In this document: positions 1-7,776 of the stretch, piece after piece
How positions within the stretch are numbered: the stretch's first letter is position 1
Layout of the letters: each line of letters opens with the position of its first letter
Assembly: GCA_964424455.1 (NCBI GenBank)
Contig: CAYRJA010000061.1
Coordinates: forward strand, 1 to 18,977
Source of the DNA: CAYRJA01 sp964424455
GTDB lineage: Bacteria > Bacteroidota > Bacteroidia > Chitinophagales > UBA10324
Length of the DNA stretch: 18,977 bases
Direction: 5' to 3'
The notes under the pieces: generated by a model
The model's input: only the letters and a program-made list of their open reading frames with translations
Told to the model about the DNA's origin: nothing
Database searches by the model: none
Translations under genes and position numbers: made by a program

Positions 1-2809
1 CAATTAAAATGGAGTTTTTGGTTACTAATCCCATTAACATAATCAAACCTAATAATGCAAATAAACTTAAATGGCTCAACGATAAATTCAAGGCTAAAAA
101 TGCACCGATAGCTGCAACAGGAATAGCAAATAAGGCAACAAACGGATAAATATAACTATCATACAAAGCTATCATAATGAGGTAAATCAAAATGAATGAA
201 ATTAGCAACACAGAACCCAATGCACCGAAGCTATCATTTTGCCTTTTAATATCGCTGCCCCAGGTCATTTCAATACCGTTTGGTAAAGGATTACTTTTTA
301 CATACGCTACTACTTCGTCGGCTACTGTTCCTGATGGACGACCCAACGCATCGGCAGTTAAGGTAACGGCTGGCTGTCGGTCTTTTCGTTCTAATAAAGA
401 AGGCGAATTGTCTTTTTCGATAGAAGCAAATTGCGATACTTCAATGGGTACACCCATAGGATTGACAATGTTCAAGTTATTAATGTCATCATAATTTTGA
501 CGACTAAACTTATCTAACCAAATTCGTACAGGATATTCTGTTCCATTTTCAGTTAGCGAAGCATCATCATTTCCAGAAAAAGCAGTACGCAAATTCATTC
601 CTACATAAGCGGTGTTTAATCCTAATCGTTGCATTTTGTCTCTGTCGGGCATTACTTTTAACTCCGGACTTCCTGCCTCAACAGATAAACGAACATTATC
701 TGCTCCGGGTACTTTTTCAATAACCGTTTTTAAATTTTGTGCCGTTTGCATTACCAAGTTTAACTCTGAACCACTTAATGTAATTTCGATGGGTGCTGTT
801 TTTGGAATTAGACCTAATCCACTTATTGAATAGTTAATACCTGAGAATTTTGTTTGTAAATCCTCTCGCAAATCAGTCATAAACTTTTCTGTAGAAAGAT
901 TATTGATTTCCTTTTTTGGTTTTAATTGAATAGTAAATTCCGATTTATTTGCAGAGCCAACGCCCAAACTTCCAATGCCCGTACTTGGTCCACCAACATT
1001 ACTAAATAAAGTTGCTACTTCGGGTTGTTGCAATATGTAGGTTTCAATCTTTTCTGAAATCAAATTATTTTGTTGAATGGAAGTATTTTTATCAAATTCT
1101 ATCCCTAAGCGGAACTTGCCTTGGTCGCCAGTTGCAATGAGTTCTTTTCCGATAATTCCTTGCTTCATCATTACTGCTGTTCCAATAAAAAGAAAAATCA
1201 CAAAGCCTGTAAATAGAAGTTTATGTCTTAAAACCCAATCTAATTTACCGCCATACCAAGCAATGAATTTATCTAACTGATGTTCAAACCAAAGCAAAAA
1301 GCGGTTAAAGAAATTGCTATGTTGTAAATTTTCTTTCTCCCCAATTCGGGAAGCCAGCCAAGGTGTAAGTGTAAAACCTACTAATAAACTAGTTAAAACA
1401 GTTACAATAATTACAACTGAAAACTGCTTCAACATATCTGCCACAAAAACTTGTAGAAATAAGATAGGAACAAACACAACAACATCCACCAAAGTGATAG
1501 AAACTGCGGAATAGCCAATTTCCATACGCCCATCCATTGCTGCTTTTCTTTTGTCTTTGCCCATATCCAAATGGCGTTGAATATTCTCTAAAACCACCGT
1601 GGCATCATCCACCAAAACACCAATTACTAAAGACATTGCAAGAAGTGTCATCAAGTTAAGTGTGTAACCCAACAACCACATTGTTCCAAAAGCGGTAATG
1701 AGCGAAGTAGGAATGGCAACAGCAACAATCAATGAATTTCGATAGCTTCTTAAAAACAAAAGCATGACTATAGAAACTAAAATAACTGCAAGAATTAAAT
1801 CGAAAACAACGGAATTTACTGCTGCAATAGTATTATCTGTACTGTCATCTGTAATTACAAATTTTACATTATTGGAAGCATTGTGCTTTTCAATAGTTTG
1901 AAACTGCTCTTTGATTAATTTAGAAACATCAACGGCATTACCATCACTTTGTTTTTTTATCAAAAGCCCAATTCCATTTTTACTGTTGTATCTACTGATA
2001 GAACTTGTCTCTTTAATACCGTCCACCACTTCTGCAATGTCTTTCACATAAACAGGACTACCGGGCATAGGCATTGCAACTTGCACATTTTGAATACTAC
2101 TAAGGTTATTGAATTTCCCCACTAAACGCACCGAACTATTTTCTTGATCGGTTTGAACTTTTCCGGCAGGTAAATCAATTCCCGAGCGGTTAATGGCTTC
2201 TACTACTTGATACAAAGAAATTTTATAGAGTTTCAGTTTATCTTTATCCACCTTTACCTGAATTTCTCGCTCTTCTCCACCAAGGATTGTAATTTCCGCA
2301 ACTCCTTTTAATTTTTGAATTTGAGGAAGATAATCATCCTTCATTTTTTGATAAAACTCAGTCGGGTTTAAATCGCTTGTTGCACTTACCGACATAATTG
2401 GCAAATCGTTTGGTGAAACTTTACTCATTACAGGATTTTGAATATCCTTAGGTAAATCCTTTTTGAGATTGTCAATGTAGCGCTGTGCATCCTGCATTGT
2501 TTTGTCCAAATCTGTTCCATATTTTAAGTTGGCAATAATGATGGAAGCATTCGGTAAAGACTTCGTTACTAAATAATCTACTCCTTCCAAATTAGAAAGT
2601 GCATCTTCAATTTTTCGAGAAACCGAAGTTTCCACTTCATTCGGCTCAGCCCCCGGATATACGGTTTTAATTACTACAACCGGTTGGTTAAAATCGGGCA
2701 TTAACTCATAACTCAAATTTTTAAACCCAATAATTCCCAATAGGGTAAATACGCTGAAAAGCACGATAATCAGCGAAGGACGTTTGATTGATATTTCTGT
2801 GATATTCAT
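1..2809 (-). CDS. RND multidrug efflux permease, HAE1/AcrB-like (3' end beyond window)
   Basis: Inner membrane proton/drug antiporter of a tripartite pump that moves substrates from periplasm or membrane to the TolC-type channel. I translated this by hand from the ATG at 2807-2809: it opens with MNITEISIKRPSLIIVLFSV, the usual cytoplasmic start and first membrane helix of RND permeases, and the stretches I read stay open to the window edge (936 codons). Seen directly: the proton-relay aspartate pair D401/D402 in a GVLVDDATVVLEN context (TM4) and the TM10 lysine K931 in GLVTKNSIL. These correspond to AcrB D407/D408 and K940 and argue for the drug (HAE1) rather than the metal (CusA-type) branch. 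About 90-120 C-terminal residues should lie outside, judging from AcrB-family length. It begins 13 bases after the adaptor stop and is the last gene seen of the operon. Substrate cannot be told from sequence. Confidence 0.93.
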   Translation of the reverse strand, partial: MNITEISIKRPSLIIVLFSVFTLLGIIGFKNLSYELMPDFNQPVVVIKTVYPGAEPNEVETSVSRKIEDALSNLEGVDYLVTKSLPNASIIIANLKYGTDLDKTMQDAQRYIDNLKKDLPKDIQNPVMSKVSPNDLPIMSVSATSDLNPTEFYQKMKDDYLPQIQKLKGVAEITILGGEEREIQVKVDKDKLKLYKISLYQVVEAINRSGIDLPAGKVQTDQENSSVRLVGKFNNLSSIQNVQVAMPMPGSPVYVKDIAEVVDGIKETSSISRYNSKNGIGLLIKKQSDGNAVDVSKLIKEQFQTIEKHNASNNVKFVITDDSTDNTIAAVNSVVFDLILAVILVSIVMLLFLRSYRNSLIVAVAIPTSLITAFGTMWLLGYTLNLMTLLAMSLVIGVLVDDATVVLENIQRHLDMGKDKRKAAMDGRMEIGYSAVSITLVDVVVFVPILFLQVFVADMLKQFSVVIIVTVLTSLLVGFTLTPWLASRIGEKENLQHSNFFNRFLLWFEHQLDKFIAWYGGKLDWVLRHKLLFTGFVIFLFIGTAVMMKQGIIGKELIATGDQGKFRLGIEFDKNTSIQQNNLISEKIETYILQQPEVATLFSNVGGPSTGIGSLGVGSANKSEFTIQLKPKKEINNLSTEKFMTDLREDLQTKFSGINYSISGLGLIPKTAPIEITLSGSELNLVMQTAQNLKTVIEKVPGADNVRLSVEAGSPELKVMPDRDKMQRLGLNTAYVGMNLRTAFSGNDDASLTENGTEYPVRIWLDKFSRQNYDDINNLNIVNPMGVPIEVSQFASIEKDNSPSLLERKDRQPAVTLTADALGRPSGTVADEVVAYVKSNPLPNGIEMTWGSDIKRQNDSFGALGSVLLISFILIYLIMIALYDSYIYPFVALFAIPVAAIGAFLALNLSLSHLSLFALLGLIMLMGLVTKNSILI

Positions 2810-2822
2810 AACTCGCTAATTG

Positions 2823-3875
2823 TTAATTTTTAATTGTCACATTTACCCCATCAAAAAGATTGATAAATCCGTTTGTAACAATTACATCTCCCTCTTTTAA
2901 CCCGTTTATAACTACAGTTTTATTACCTGTATTCTTAGAAGCTGTAATAGTTTGCAAAACAGCTTTTCCATTTGTTACGATATACACTTTTTCTATTCCA
3001 TTTTCTTCAATAATGGCAGATAATGGAATAAGTATGCCCTGCTCTTGTGAAGTAGAAGAAAGATTTACCTTGCCAAACATTCCCGATTTTATAGATAACT
3101 GTTTCGTGTTTTCAACTTGGAATTGAATAGGAAAACTATTGCCCATATTCGCTTTACTTCCTGTCATTATTATTTTCCCAGGAAGTGGAATTTCAGGATA
3201 TACATCTGAATTGATGTTATAAGTTTTGCTGGTTTGAAACTGTACCAAATCTTTTTCAGGAACATTTACTGTAAAACGCAAAGTATTGATATCTGTAATT
3301 TGTAATAATGGAACTCCCGGAGCAGCAAACGCACCTACTTCACTTAATTTAGCTGTTATTATTCCGCTAAAAGGAGATTTAATTGTCGTTTTATTAATTT
3401 GTTCCTGAATGGTTGCTTTTTGAACATTGGCAGATTTTAAACCTAATTTTGCTTTTTCCAACTGAACACCTTGAATGGCATCGGCTTCGGTTAAAATGGT
3501 ATAACGATTTACATCACCCTGCAAGCCCTCAATTTGTACTTCTATTGTTTGTAATTGTAGTTTTAACAAGGAATTATCCAATTGGATAAGCGTTTGTCCT
3601 TCTTGAACCATATCGCCAACATCTACTAAAATTGAGTTTATCTTCCCTTGTGTTTCAGCACTTAACTTAACTTCTTTATTAGGTTCAAAAGTTCCTGTAT
3701 AGCCACCTGCATCAATAATCTTTTGTAGTCGAATAGTATCAACACTTACAGAAATTGGTTTTTCTTTATCGTATTGATATACTCTGTTTTCAGTTATTTT
3801 TTTGTTGCTTAAAAGCTTGAACATCATCAAACCAATCACTGCAACACCTGCTATTATCCAAATTATCTTTTTCAT
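2823..3875 (-). CDS. RND efflux periplasmic adaptor (membrane fusion protein, HlyD/AcrA type)
   Basis: Periplasmic adaptor that links the inner membrane permease to the outer membrane channel. The 350-residue length is usual for the family. Domain order: N-terminal membrane anchor at about residues 4-22 after a lysine pair; two half lipoyl motifs at about 72-101 (AETQGKINSILVDVGDMV) and 163-195 (IKSPFSGIITAKLSEVG) flanking a helical hairpin at about 102-162; then beta-barrel and membrane-proximal domains to the end. There is no lipobox cysteine near the N terminus, so it is probably anchored by the helix rather than by lipid. It sits 14 bases after the tolC-type gene and 13 bases before the permease, so all three should be made from one transcript. 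Confidence 0.93.
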   Translation of the reverse strand: MKKIIWIIAGVAVIGLMMFKLLSNKKITENRVYQYDKEKPISVSVDTIRLQKIIDAGGYTGTFEPNKEVKLSAETQGKINSILVDVGDMVQEGQTLIQLDNSLLKLQLQTIEVQIEGLQGDVNRYTILTEADAIQGVQLEKAKLGLKSANVQKATIQEQINKTTIKSPFSGIITAKLSEVGAFAAPGVPLLQITDINTLRFTVNVPEKDLVQFQTSKTYNINSDVYPEIPLPGKIIMTGSKANMGNSFPIQFQVENTKQLSIKSGMFGKVNLSSTSQEQGILIPLSAIIEENGIEKVYIVTNGKAVLQTITASKNTGNKTVVINGLKEGDVIVTNGFINLFDGVNVTIKN

Positions 3876-3889
3876 TATTTCTTTGATTT

Positions 3890-5221
3890 TTAATTTTTAA
3901 CTGTCAATTGACCACTAACTTTTTTAAGTTCTAAATCAGCTTTCAAATAATCTATTACTGCCGATAAATAATTTTGCTGAGCTTCACGCAGTGCGTTGTC
4001 TGCCAATAAAACATCGGTTAGGCTTGCTGTTCCTTGTTTCTGCTGAATGATAGTTTGCTCATAAATGGTTTGAGCTAAAATAATTTGCTTTTCAGTGTTC
4101 AATACCGTTTGTTGAGCTACATTCTTTTGCCTTGTGCTATTTTCAATCTCCATTTTATTTTTATCGTTCATCAGTTGGACTTGCAATTCATTATTGCTGA
4201 TTTCCAATTTCTTTTGGTTGATTTTTCGTTGCGTAACTGTTCCATTGAAAAGGGAATAGGAAAGTTGCACTCCTGCAAAACCGATGGGATAGAATTTCAA
4301 GAAATCATTAGGTGTTTTATCATAACCAAAACCAGTTGTTCCGTAGGAAGCAATCAAGTTTAATGAAGGCAAAAAGCGAGATTTATTCAAGATGCTTAAT
4401 TCAGTATTTAGAAATCTGTTTTGCGTTTGAATAAGTTGAATATCCAATGTTGTTTTTGGAGTATATTCTAAAGTTGTTTGAGAAGGAATGGCACTTTCAA
4501 CGCTAATTTCGGCTGCTAAAGCAATACCCATATTTAGCTTTAATGCATTCAAAACAGAATTGTATTTGTTATTCACATTTTCTTTTTGAGTAGCTAATTG
4601 TTCGGCTTGTAATTGCACTTTATTTACATCTGTTCCTTTTGCCAAAAGTTGTTCTTTTAACAATTGCATATTCTTCAATAGCTTGTTGGTATTCTCCAAA
4701 TTGGTTTCTAAAAAAACCAATTGATGTTTCAGAATTTGAGCATTGTAATAAAGTGTTGTAATATCATACAAAACCTGTTCTTCCGATTTTTGATATTGCA
4801 ATTCAGTCAATTCGCTTGCAACCTTTGTATTGTTTATAGCTCCATAAATTTGCGGATTGTAGAGTGGTATTGCCAATTGAATATTTGCGTTGATGTTATG
4901 AGGAACACCAAACTGCAAATCTCTAAACTGTCCTTCGGGCACTTGTGGATTGAGTGCATTCATCGGCATTAATTGTGTAGGCAATTCCAAAAAATATTTG
5001 TAGTCGGCATTTGCTGTAATTTTTGGAATAAGATTAGCTTGTGCTTCTTTTCTCCGTTGTTCACTAATGGAAATGTTGTTGCGATTAATTTGCAATGTTT
5101 TGTTATGCACTTTTGCTGTGTCAATACATTGTTTTAATGTCCAAACTTCTTGAGCTTGAACCGTATTCCATCCGATAATCGCTATCAAAAAGAAAATAAG
5201 TTTGCGAGTATTCACTAACAT
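3890..5221 (-). CDS. TolC-family outer membrane efflux channel
   Basis: Outer membrane channel of the tripartite pump. The 443-residue product starts with a signal peptide: charged MLVNTRK, a hydrophobic stretch at residues 8-18, and a likely signal peptidase I site after VQA at residue 23. The mature protein is rich in Gln, Asn and Leu heptad-like helices and shows two related halves, as in the outer membrane factor family, each with a long coiled coil (for example around residues 160-230 and 370-440). The C-terminal part contains EQTIIQQKQGTASLTDVLLA, a typical second-repeat motif of TolC-like proteins. It lies 42 bases after the cytochrome b gene and 14 bases before the adaptor gene. Confidence 0.92.
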   Translation of the reverse strand: MLVNTRKLIFFLIAIIGWNTVQAQEVWTLKQCIDTAKVHNKTLQINRNNISISEQRRKEAQANLIPKITANADYKYFLELPTQLMPMNALNPQVPEGQFRDLQFGVPHNINANIQLAIPLYNPQIYGAINNTKVASELTELQYQKSEEQVLYDITTLYYNAQILKHQLVFLETNLENTNKLLKNMQLLKEQLLAKGTDVNKVQLQAEQLATQKENVNNKYNSVLNALKLNMGIALAAEISVESAIPSQTTLEYTPKTTLDIQLIQTQNRFLNTELSILNKSRFLPSLNLIASYGTTGFGYDKTPNDFLKFYPIGFAGVQLSYSLFNGTVTQRKINQKKLEISNNELQVQLMNDKNKMEIENSTRQKNVAQQTVLNTEKQIILAQTIYEQTIIQQKQGTASLTDVLLADNALREAQQNYLSAVIDYLKADLELKKVSGQLTVKN

Positions 5222-5263
5222 ATTTAGATAAATTTTTTTATTCTTGTTTATACTTAATTTGGT

Positions 5264-5836
5264 TTAATCACCTCCAATCATTTTAGAAGTAATTCCTTTT
5301 TTGTTTGAAAATTCAGCTAATACAATTCCTACTAAATGCAGTAGAATGAAAATAGGAAACCAATAAATCCCCCATTTATGAACGGTTTCAATTTGCTCGT
5401 GATAAGTAGAGAACAAATCTTTTTCAATACAAATGCCAGTGAAGGCCGAAATGAAAACGAAAAAATAGAAATAGACATAAGTAAATCCTTGTAAGCGTTC
5501 TTTCAATGGTTGATTACTCTTGAAAGGGTTGGGGAAACGAATACCTTTTACAAGCATATAAATGATTCGTGCTAAAAAAGCAAAAATCATTACGTGAGCA
5601 AAAAGTTCGTGCCATTGCCACATAGGTTCTCTAATTGTCTTGGCAATGTCTGTCATTTGTTCTTTTGGAATTACCGATGTTTTNNNNNNNNNNTTACTTT
5701 CAATAACAGCAACAATGTTATTTTTATTCATCCAATACATTCTCAAAAAACCTGTAATGAATAAAATGGACATTGCAATTACCATCACCCAATGCAATAG
5801 TCTGTGAAATAGGGTAAATTTCTTTTGTGTGTTCAT
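5264..5836 (-). CDS. Cytochrome b561-like membrane protein (contains a 10-N gap)
   Basis: Four-helix haem-type membrane protein of the prokaryotic cytochrome b561 / Ni-hydrogenase b-subunit type. Helices lie at about residues 13-31, 77-97, 117-136 and 157-176. Candidate haem-ligand histidines are H11/H15 (FHRLLHW), H76 and H81 (WQWHELFAH), H153 and H167. I start at the ATG at 5834-5836 (MNTQKKFTLFHRLLHW), 4 bases after the tetR stop; the ATG five codons upstream would overlap tetR and adds a non-conserved stretch. Ten N at 5684-5693 interrupt the loop after helix 1. Both flanks stay in one frame and read as one b561 protein, but the true gap length is unknown, so about 4 or more residues near position 48-51 are uncertain. 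It would pass electrons across or within the inner membrane; the partner is unknown. Its position between tetR and tolC is notable. Confidence 0.82.
   Translation of the reverse strand: MNTQKKFTLFHRLLHWVMVIAMSILFITGFLRMYWMNKNNIVAVIESXXXXKTSVIPKEQMTDIAKTIREPMWQWHELFAHVMIFAFLARIIYMLVKGIRFPNPFKSNQPLKERLQGFTYVYFYFFVFISAFTGICIEKDLFSTYHEQIETVHKWGIYWFPIFILLHLVGIVLAEFSNKKGITSKMIGGD
5684..5693. other. Run of 10 N (assembly or scaffold gap)
   Basis: Ten consecutive undetermined bases. Ten is a common placeholder value, so the real distance may differ. Both sides read as the same cytochrome b561-like protein in the same frame, which supports the join. Confidence 0.99.
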
Positions 5837-5840
5837 ATAT

Positions 5841-6428
5841 CTATTTCTCAATCATTTTTAAAATACCGTCTAAGACCGTTTTTCCATCCTTAACAAGGTT
5901 TGATTTATGTCCTGATAGCTTCCATTTTAATACTGTCATTCTCATTCCGCCTATTACGATGGTGGTAAGTGTAGAACTTCCAATTAATTTATTGTATTGT
6001 CCTTTTTCTTGTCCTTTTGTAATGTTTGCCTTCACATAATCCTGCATCATATCCATAATTTCTGCTACTTTATTGCTCAAACTTTCATCAAAATGGAAGA
6101 TACTTTCCGCAAAAATCACACTTACAATAGCTGGTTTGTTTGTAAAAGTTTGTAGTTGAGAATTAAAGATTGCTCTTAGTTCGTCTGCGGTAGTGTCGGT
6201 AGGTTTAAAAGAAATAGACTGAATACGAGTTTTCATTTCTGTTTTAAAATATTCTAATAGGCTCAATAGTATTTCATTTTTACTTTTAAAATGTCGGTAC
6301 AATGCTGGTTCTGATAAACCTATATCTTCCGCCAAAGTTTTGATTGTCAAATTCTGAATACCATATTTTGAAATACGGTTGGTAGCCGCTTCCATTATTT
6401 CTATTTGTCTGTCTGTAAATTGTTGCAT
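5841..6428 (-). CDS. TetR/AcrR-family transcriptional repressor
   Basis: First gene of the efflux operon and its probable ligand-responsive repressor. The 195-residue length is typical. The N-terminal DNA-binding helix-turn-helix is at about residues 28-47 (TIKTLAEDIGLSEPALYRHF), a close match to the TetR_N pattern, including the ALYRHFKSKNEIL tail. The C-terminal 140 residues form the usual variable helical ligand/dimer domain and give no hint of the ligand. The ATG at 6426-6428 follows a Bacteroidota-type promoter and an imperfect palindrome on the minus strand, so autoregulation is likely. The stop is 4 bases before the cytochrome b start. Confidence 0.92.
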   Translation of the reverse strand: MQQFTDRQIEIMEAATNRISKYGIQNLTIKTLAEDIGLSEPALYRHFKSKNEILLSLLEYFKTEMKTRIQSISFKPTDTTADELRAIFNSQLQTFTNKPAIVSVIFAESIFHFDESLSNKVAEIMDMMQDYVKANITKGQEKGQYNKLIGSSTLTTIVIGGMRMTVLKWKLSGHKSNLVKDGKTVLDGILKMIEK

Positions 6429-6445
6429 ACTTTCTTTTTAATGTT

Positions 6446-6459
6446 AGTTAGTATTCACT
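6446..6459. promoter_or_regulatory. Possible TetR operator (imperfect palindrome)
   Basis: AGTTAGTATTCACT matches its reverse complement at 10 of 14 positions. It resembles the AGTnAnTACTnACT-like dyads bound by several TetR proteins. It lies between the predicted -7 element and the tetR ATG, where bound repressor would block transcription. No footprint or repeat elsewhere in the window supports it, so this is a guess from position and symmetry. Confidence 0.35.
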
Positions 6460-6461
6460 CG

Positions 6462-6492
6462 CAAAAGTAAACATTCTTTTTAAATTGACAAA
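6462..6492 (-). promoter_or_regulatory. Bacteroidota-type promoter of the tetR-efflux operon
   Basis: On the minus strand TTTG (6489-6492), a 19-base spacer, then TACTTTTG (6462-6469). This fits the -33 TTTG / -7 TAnnTTTG pattern known for Bacteroides and Flavobacterium primary sigma factor promoters in every fixed position. Transcription would start roughly at 6450-6458, giving a leader of about 25-30 bases before tetR. Confidence 0.65.
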
Positions 6493-6714
6493 TTATTTTA
6501 TGAGGTTGTTTGAAGTATGTTTACCCTATTTGTTTATGTTGGCAACATTCTAAATTAATTAAGAGATGTTTATACATTTTAGTCTAAATTCCTTCTGATA
6601 CTTTACATGAACAATAAACAGATATTGAGTACAGCAATATTAAGTAGAGGGTAATTAATCTTTCACATCCTATTGCATCTTGTTAAAATCTGAATAAGAT
6701 GTGCACTTTATCTG

Positions 6715-6746
6715 TTTGTTTATGTAGTATTCAGTTCGTTACTTTG
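6715..6746 (+). promoter_or_regulatory. Bacteroidota-type promoter of the nuo operon
   Basis: TTTG (6715-6718), a 20-base spacer, then TTACTTTG (6739-6746). The -7 element differs from TAnnTTTG at one fixed base (T for A in position 2). The predicted start lies near 6752-6756, about 20 bases before nuoA. No comparable promoter was noticed further down the operon. Confidence 0.55.
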
Positions 6747-6772
6747 CGCTGCCTTTATAGAGAAACGTTATA

Positions 6773-7138
6773 ATGCAAAGCACACCTATTGATTTTGTTC
6801 CTATCGCCATACAGTTTATAGTTGCCGCAGGATTTGTCGGCACTACCATGATTGCCACACACCTGTTGGGTCGGGCTGTTCGCACAAAAAAGAAACTCCG
6901 CACTTTTGAGAGTGGTATTAAATCAGTTGGAAATGCAAGACAACCGTTCGCTATCAAATTTTATTTAACGGCAATTCTGTTTGTATTGTTTGATGTGGAA
7001 ATAATTTTTCTTTATCCATGGGCAGTAAATTTTCTTGAGTTAGGCGTTCAGGGATTAATCACCATGGGATTATTTATGGTGCTACTCTTTGCCGGGTTTA
7101 TTTATATTATTAAAAAGGGTGCGTTGGATTGGGAATGA
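6773..7138 (+). CDS. nuoA: NADH-quinone oxidoreductase subunit A
   Basis: Small membrane subunit of Complex I that helps form the quinone-site hinge between arm and membrane. 121 residues with three membrane helices at about 8-30, 62-82 and 90-113. The conserved loop after helix 1 is present as FESG (residues 45-48), and the family signature FDVEIIFLYPWA (73-84) with acidic D74 and E76 is intact. First gene of the operon, about 20 bases after the predicted transcription start. A 74-base gap containing a strong hairpin separates it from nuoB. Confidence 0.96.
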   Translation: MQSTPIDFVPIAIQFIVAAGFVGTTMIATHLLGRAVRTKKKLRTFESGIKSVGNARQPFAIKFYLTAILFVLFDVEIIFLYPWAVNFLELGVQGLITMGLFMVLLFAGFIYIIKKGALDWE

Positions 7139-7166
7139 ATAAGAGAACAAATGATTAATAAGATTG

Positions 7167-7197
7167 GTTATAGGATTGAATCGTTTCATTCTATAAC
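7167..7197 (+). other. Intercistronic hairpin between nuoA and nuoB
   Basis: GTTATAG (7167-7173) pairs with CTATAAC (7191-7197). Pairing continues inward with a G-T pair, A-T, T-A, one bulged T (7177), then GAA (7178-7180) with TTC (7185-7187), closing on a 4-base TCGT loop. That is about 12 base pairs with a single bulge. No T tract follows, so it is not a classical terminator; RNA processing, stability or attenuation are possible. Confidence 0.6.
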
Positions 7198-7212
7198 ACT
7201 TAATAAATACTG

Positions 7213-7776
7213 ATGGAAACAAAAACATCAAATGGAAAGATACCTAACTTAGTTCCGGCGCCGCCGGGAATTGAAGGACAGGGTTTCTTCGCCACCAAAC
7301 TTGATTATGCATTGGGATATGCCCGTCAATATTCAATATGGCCATTACCTTTTGCCACTTCATGCTGTGGCATTGAATTTATGGCAACAATGGCATCTCA
7401 TTACGATTTGGCAAGATTCGGCGCTGAACGAATGAGTTTCTCTCCCCGCCAGGCGGATTTACTTATGGTAATGGGCACCATAGCAAAAAAAATGGGACCC
7501 ATACTAAAGCAGATATACGAACAGATGGCGGAACCGCGCTGGGTAATATCTGTCGGCGCTTGTGCCTCCAGCGGAGGAATATTCGACACCTACAGTGTGT
7601 TACAGGGAATTGACCGGATTATACCTGTGGATGTTTATGTGCCGGGATGCGCCCCAAGACCGGAGCAAATCATTGATGGCTTTCTTGAAATACAAAAATT
7701 GGTGAAGAATGAATCTTTGCGCAGGAGAAATTCTCCAGAGTACAAAGCATTACTGGAATCATACGGAATAAAATGA
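7213..7776 (+). CDS. nuoB: NADH-quinone oxidoreductase subunit B (N2 iron-sulfur subunit)
   Basis: Holds cluster N2, the last iron-sulfur cluster, which gives electrons to quinone. 187 residues. All four ligands are visible: the tandem cysteines C51 and C52 in ATSCCGIEFMAT, C117 in VGACASSGG, and C146 in VPGCAPRPEQ. The N-terminal extension of about 30 residues is Pro/Gly rich. The stop overlaps the nuoC start by 4 bases (ATGA), implying translational coupling. Confidence 0.98.
   Translation: METKTSNGKIPNLVPAPPGIEGQGFFATKLDYALGYARQYSIWPLPFATSCCGIEFMATMASHYDLARFGAERMSFSPRQADLLMVMGTIAKKMGPILKQIYEQMAEPRWVISVGACASSGGIFDTYSVLQGIDRIIPVDVYVPGCAPRPEQIIDGFLEIQKLVKNESLRRRNSPEYKALLESYGIK

Larger units (their letters stand above)
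6429..6772. other. Divergent intergenic region between tetR and nuoA
   Basis: 344 bases without a convincing gene. It holds the minus-strand tetR promoter and possible operator at its left edge and the plus-strand nuo promoter at its right edge. In between are a perfect odd palindrome at 6536-6548 (ATGTTG, one base, CAACAT) and an inverted repeat CATCTT/AAGATG at 6676-6681 and 6696-6701 with a 14-base loop and no T tract. The rest is AT-rich with no recognisable signal. Confidence 0.7.

Noticed and set aside
192..1514. Plus-strand ORFs of 66-100 codons inside the permease gene
   Set aside because: They are antisense shadows of the long minus-strand RND permease, which carries the family motifs.
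6607..6654. Plus-strand 15-codon ORF (MNNKQILSTAILSRG)
   Set aside because: No ribosome site or dedicated promoter, no recognisable features, and AT-rich intergenic DNA yields such ORFs by chance.
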